From positions 14,089,243 to 14,153,242 of the forward strand of contig OZ035961.1 of NCBI GenBank assembly GCA_964034945.1: a stretch of 64,000 nucleotides of DNA. Reading direction: 5' to 3'. The notes below the pieces were generated by a model. That model did no database searches. It worked only from the letters and a program-made list of their open reading frames with translations, and had not been told where the DNA came from. Below are positions 60,162 through 64,000 of the stretch, piece by piece; the first letter of the stretch is position 1; each line of letters opens with the position of its first letter. The DNA is from Chrysopilus asiliformis. Its lineage: Eukaryota > Arthropoda > Insecta > Diptera > Rhagionidae. The position numbers and the translations under genes are program-made.

Positions 60162-60884
60162 ATGGCAAATGTGGATATTTCACAAGACTATGATGCGGAT
60201 TACAACGCGAATCGCTCGGAGAAAAAAATCGGCGCCAAAAACAAAACACCAGACAAGCCGGGACCAAGCAAAATACGAAAAATGTTTAGTTGGATGGACA
60301 ATGATGATGCAGAGTAAGTAGAAAAATAAAATTCCATTCAAGATTTTTAATCTTGTCCTGAAAATAGATATAGCGAATTCTTGACTTCTTGGCTGGTTTT
60401 GGTGACTACCCAAGAAACGAGTTTCTCGCCTATAGTTGCTAATTTAAATAAAACTTTTAGCGTTTCTGTAAAAGTCTCAATCAAACCGCGTTTCTGTATA
60501 GCATAATTTTTTGCGTTGTTATATGACCAGTTCCAATAAAATCTATATTTTATACATATATCTGTTTTAAATATGGCGGTATATTCAAATGATTTGGTAA
60601 AATCCAAGCATTAGATGAGTTAACCTTGTCTATCTTGACAACCATATATTATTTTGATCGTGATATATTCCAGTAGATCGCTTCTGCTGATTCGAAAATG
60701 CAAATTAGTATTTTGCTCGATTTTGTATAATAATTTCTTATAGTTTCCTCATACGACGATTGAAAGAGAAAGCAAAAATTTCACTTGGGCTCCGATCCCT
60801 CCTTTGTGGTGTGAAGAATTACGTAAAATACCGGCAGATCAACGCCACGATTTTTATGTGGCCAGTAATGTGATGAAACATTAG
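60162..60884 (+). CDS. Uncharacterised small protein, about 88 residues, two exons
   Basis: Exon 1 (60162-60310) has a clean start (GCAATGG) and reads MANVDISQDYDADYNANRSE, then KKIGAKNKTPDKPGPSKIRK and MFSWMDNDDA, ending at a consensus donor GA|GTAAGT in phase 2. Exon 2, as the phase requires, can start at 60767 (ATTGAAAG|A), giving ESKNFTWAPIPPLWCEELRK, IPADQRHDFYVASNVMKH and stop at 60884. A better-looking acceptor at 60743 would put exon 2 in another frame ending at a nearby TGA. The protein is hydrophilic with a mixed-charge N-half and a Trp/Pro-rich C-half. There is no signal peptide, membrane segment or known domain. The exon structure is convincing for exon 1, less so for exon 2. Confidence 0.6.
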
Positions 60885-61087
60885 TAATTTAATGTGTTTA
60901 ACGTCGACCAATGGACAGAATTTAGTCTTGAACTTTAATTTTTGAAGTGAAAACTTCTTTAGCGGCGTTGTGAGTGATTTCAAACTCGATGAAACGACAG
61001 TAAAAAGAGATAGGATATTTTAGCCTACGAGAAAATGAGATAGAATACAGATGGGTGCCAGTCAATTTATCGTAAACAAGATTGATG

Positions 61088-61182
61088 GGAAGCGGGAAGG
61101 GGTAGGGGAAGAGGGCGGGGTACGGGAAGGGAAAGGGGAGAAGGGAGAAGTGTTAGGAGGGAGGAAGTGGAGAGAGGAGGCG
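61088..61182 (+). repeat. Purine-rich G-tract block
   Basis: About 95 bases almost purely A/G on this strand, with many GGGAAGGGG and GGGAGAAGGG runs. It could form G-quadruplex or triplex structures. It lies between the small gene and the tandem-repeat element. The opposite strand gives a proline/leucine frame that is an artefact. Confidence 0.85.
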
Positions 61183-61225
61183 ATAAATTATGTTTCGTCA
61201 TAAATTGCAATATATACATATGTAC

Positions 61226-62341
61226 TCGTATATAAATAAAAATGGATGTTTTATTGTTTGTCTGCCTGCCTGAGATTACAAAACTCAAAAACTACTGGAC
61301 CGATTTTTATGCGGTTTTTTGCAAAATAATCTGTGTTGCCAGGAGCAGGTTTTTAGCTATGTAGATTTTCAAAATTCGAAACGGAAGGTCCTGTAAGGAT
61401 AATGAAAATATCCTTTTTCCCATTTTTCCCCGGAAAAATTTGCATTTTAGAGTTTTTGGGGTCGCTGATCACGAATCCGGTATTAGATTTTCAAAATTCG
61501 AAACGGAAGGTCCTGTAAGGATAATGAAAATATCCTTTTTCCCATTTTTCCCCGGAAAAATTTGCACTATAGGGTTTTTGGGGTCACTGATCATGAATCC
61601 GATATTAGATTTTCAAAATTCGAAACGGAAGGTCCTGTAAGGGTAATGAAAATATCCTTTTTCCCATTTTTCCCCGGAAAAATTTGCACTATAGGGTTTT
61701 TGGGGTCACTGATCACGAATCCGATATTAGATTTTCAAAATTCGAAACGGAAGGTCCTGTAAGGATAATGAAAATATCCTTTTTCCCATTTTTCCCCGGA
61801 AAAATTTGCACTATAGGGTTTTTGGGGTCACTGATCATGAATCCGATATTAGATTTTCAAAATTCGAAACAGAAGGTCCTGTAAGGGTAATGAAAATATC
61901 CTTTTTCCCATTTTTCCCCGGAAAAATTTGCACTATAGGGTTTTTGGGGTCACTGATCACGAATCCGATATTAGATTTTCAAAATTCGAAACGGAAGGTC
62001 CTGTAAGGATAATGAAAATATCCTTTTTCCCATTTTTCTCCGGAAAAATTGGCACTACGGGGTTTTTGGGGTCGCTGATCACGAATCCGGTATTAGATTT
62101 TCAAAATTCGAAACGAAAGGTCCTGTAAGGATAAATATCATTTTTCCCATTTTTCCCCGGAAAAATTTGCATTTTAGGGTTTTTGGGGTCGCTGATCACG
62201 AATCCGGTATTAGATTTTCAAAATTCGAAACGGAAGATCCTGTAAGGATAATGAAAATATCCTTTTTCCCATTTTCCCCGGAAAAATTTGCATTTTAGGG
62301 TTTTTGGGGTCGCTGATCACGAATCCGGTATTAGATTTTCA
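61226..62341 (+). mobile_element. Helitron-like element C expanded into a 122-bp tandem array
   Basis: The start (TCGTATATAAATAAAAATGG, a short TGTCTGCCTGCC array, ACTACTGGACCGATTTTTAT) matches Helitron-like element B. Then eight units with a 122-bp period follow from 61362 to 62331, each containing TCGAAACGGAAGGTCCTGTA, TCCCATTTTTCCCCGG and GGGGTC(A/G)CTGATCA. Inner units are nearly identical; outer ones differ slightly, and two are a few bases shorter. The terminal hairpin and CTAG end are missing. Staggered 66-codon frames at 122-bp spacing are array artefacts. Confidence 0.85.
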
Positions 62342-62847
62342 ATAAAAATATAATATTACTTTTGAACCTGGTACCAATATTATAATAAATAAACGCTATA
62401 ACTATCCCACCCCTGATACCGCATTCGTCTCATTCTCTCGCTGTTTAGTTTTCCTAAGGTTTCACTTCTACCGCGTGTGCACTGCACACACATGTTTTTT
62501 TTTTTATCCATTTCCAAATTTGCCATAATTTTGCTAAAATGCTGGTTGGTTATTTGGTTGAATAATAACTTCAGTGAAGGGCAGTTTTATAAATATAATT
62601 AATGGCTGCGTGTTTTGCTTGTTAAAAACACGTTTTGTTTACTTTTTAATAATAATAAAAAGATAGTATAAGTCTATCAAAATAAGGAAATAAATTATAG
62701 TCTCAGAAACGTCTTTACTTTTTTATTGTTCACTAGAAAAAATTCTTTGAAAAAACCAGAAAAAGTTTTCCACTAAACAAATAGGCCGAGTAAACAGCAA
62801 ATTGTATGAAAAATCTAGCAATATCTTTGGAATTCGGCAGGTTTTAG

Positions 62848-63120
62848 TACACGATAAAAAATTTGAAGATTTATATGAATAAAATTTTGTTTATCAAAAT
62901 CTTTTTCACCAAATTTATATCAACTCGCATGTTTTTATCAATATCAATAGTGTAAAATAACATCAATTTTTTTTTATTAAATTTATAACAAACATTTATT
63001 AAATTTTTACAAGTTGTATCAAATGTCGATAAAAATAGGCGAGTTGATGCAAATTTGGTGTAAAAGATCTTGATAAACCTAAAATTGTCCATATAAATCC
63101 TTAAATTTTTAACCGTGTAC
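62848..63120. mobile_element. MITE with TACACGGTAAAAATTTAAGG tips, copy 2
   Basis: TACACGATAAAAAATTTGAA then GATTTATATG at the left; CATATAAATCCTTAAATTTT then TAACCGTGTA at the right. The interior is shared with 58205-58469. The two copies are about 4.6 kb apart. Confidence 0.75.
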
Positions 63121-63229
63121 TAAATTATGGTCTGATTTTTTTTGGCGTGATTCTAATAATTTGGAGCATGGTGGTAAATCTAGGTTGATTAAACTACTGG
63201 GTTTCGATGTATGGAAAAGTTAAGTTGAA

Positions 63230-63505
63230 TTATATTCTCAAAATTTTTGCACACATATCGGCCGGAAGGTTGGCAATTTCGCGTTCGATATTGTTCCTGA
63301 GCTCCTCTAACGCTGTTGGCTTGTTGGCATAAACCAACGACTTAACATAACCCCATAAAAAGAAATCCAACGGCGTGAAATCGCATGAGCGAGGTGGCCA
63401 TTCGACCGGACCATTTTTCGAGATTACACGATTATCGAACTTCTCCTCCAATAGGTCAATTGTTTGACCAGCTGTGTGGCATTGCTCGTTCGTGAACTTC
63501 ACCAT
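63230..63505 (-). pseudogene. Internally deleted mariner-type (DDE) transposase
   Basis: A 91-codon frame starts MVKFTNEQ, then jumps directly into CHTAGQTIDLLEEKFDNRVI, SKNGPVEWPPRSCDFTPLDF and FLWGYVKSLVYANKP. The last part is the conserved C-terminal half of Tc1/mariner-like transposases (W-P-P-R-S-x-D-x-T-P-L-D-x-F-L-W-G). Full-length relatives are about 340 residues. Here the HTH domains and the aspartate preceding the CHTA motif are missing, yet the frame stays open, so an in-frame internal deletion is likely. It is non-functional. Element ends are not fixed. Confidence 0.82.
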
Positions 63506-64000
63506 GATAAAAATGTAAACCTTGACTGACGTTTTAGCATTGCCAGATCATAAAAAAAGTTTTAGGGTGCGTTTTTATTAAAATACAAAATTGTTATGTC
63601 CTTATTGAAAGGCCCTTTATAATAAAATATTGTTTACATCATAAAAATCACAGAACTGTCCGTCTGTGTACAAGATTTCTTAAAAACAAATACAGCTAGG
63701 CCATAAAATTTTACAGGTGTTTTTTATACCCGTATGGTGATTTTGGCTCTGAAATTGCACGAAATCCTTTAACCGGAAGTAACCAAAATCGCAATTTCGT
63801 TCTTTGCTGGTTATTCCGAAACTATGCGTTTTTCAGTAGTCTTGTTTATGACAAGAGTCGAAGACAGTGAAATTTGCTGTACTTTTGTATTTTACTAGAA
63901 CTCGATATTTCAAACCCGTATCGAGATATGTCGTTATTTCAAAAAATCGGTTTTTTGCAATTCTTTCGATAACTAACGAGTTTTCGGTGGTTTATTGAAT

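Noticed and set aside
60674..60707. 34-nt micro-exon that would repair the frame of the small gene
   Set aside because: It would leave a 36-nt intron before the next exon, too short for normal splicing.
61440..62128. Five staggered 66-codon frames of the type MHYRVFGVTDHESDIRFSKF
   Set aside because: They repeat at exactly 122 bp and are simply the tandem array read in three frames.
1..64000. CRISPR arrays, bacterial operons, rRNA and tRNA genes
   Set aside because: The window is eukaryotic (spliced genes, FYVE, CFAP58, corazonin). Direct repeats are transposon arrays without spacers, and no tRNA cloverleaf or rRNA segment was recognised by eye.

Overview
The window is AT-rich, intron-bearing animal DNA full of transposon remains, and it reads as an insect, most likely a fly (Diptera). 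Three signs point there: a corazonin precursor exon carrying the insect peptide QTFQYSRGWTN, an Lst2 protein with the asparagine-rich low-complexity tail common in flies, and short introns of 59-66 bp next to one of 28 kb. Genus and species cannot be told from this sequence.

Layout. Positions 1-10,968 hold mostly repeat-rich, non-coding DNA with two fold-back elements. Positions 10,969-11,147 (minus strand) are the first coding exon of the neuropeptide gene corazonin; its second coding exon was not found. From about 15.4 to 47.7 kb lies one plus-strand gene, the FYVE-domain endosomal protein Lst2 (lateral signaling target 2). It has four coding exons; the first carries only 13 codons and is separated from the rest by a 28,322-bp intron. 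An 82-codon open frame sits in its 5' leader. The giant intron is a stack of mobile elements: a decayed pogo-like transposon holding two younger insertions, a TAA-flanked Harbinger-type MITE, LINE ends, Helitron-like elements, a TTAA-flanked piggyBac-type MITE and several nested MITEs.

From 50.5 to 55.2 kb (plus) lies CFAP58, a coiled-coil axonemal protein in 14 exons. Its frame closes at every junction but one (intron 3). From 60.16 to 60.88 kb (plus) there is a probable two-exon gene for an unrecognised acidic/basic protein of about 88 residues. The right end carries a Helitron-like element expanded into eight 122-bp tandem units and an internally deleted mariner-type transposase.

The genes do not form a pathway: corazonin is a secreted neurohormone, Lst2 acts in EGFR/endosome traffic, and CFAP58 acts in the sperm flagellum. 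The most notable observations are the long upstream frame of Lst2, the unresolved CFAP58 splice phase, and the graded growth of one Helitron repeat unit from one copy to eight within the same window.
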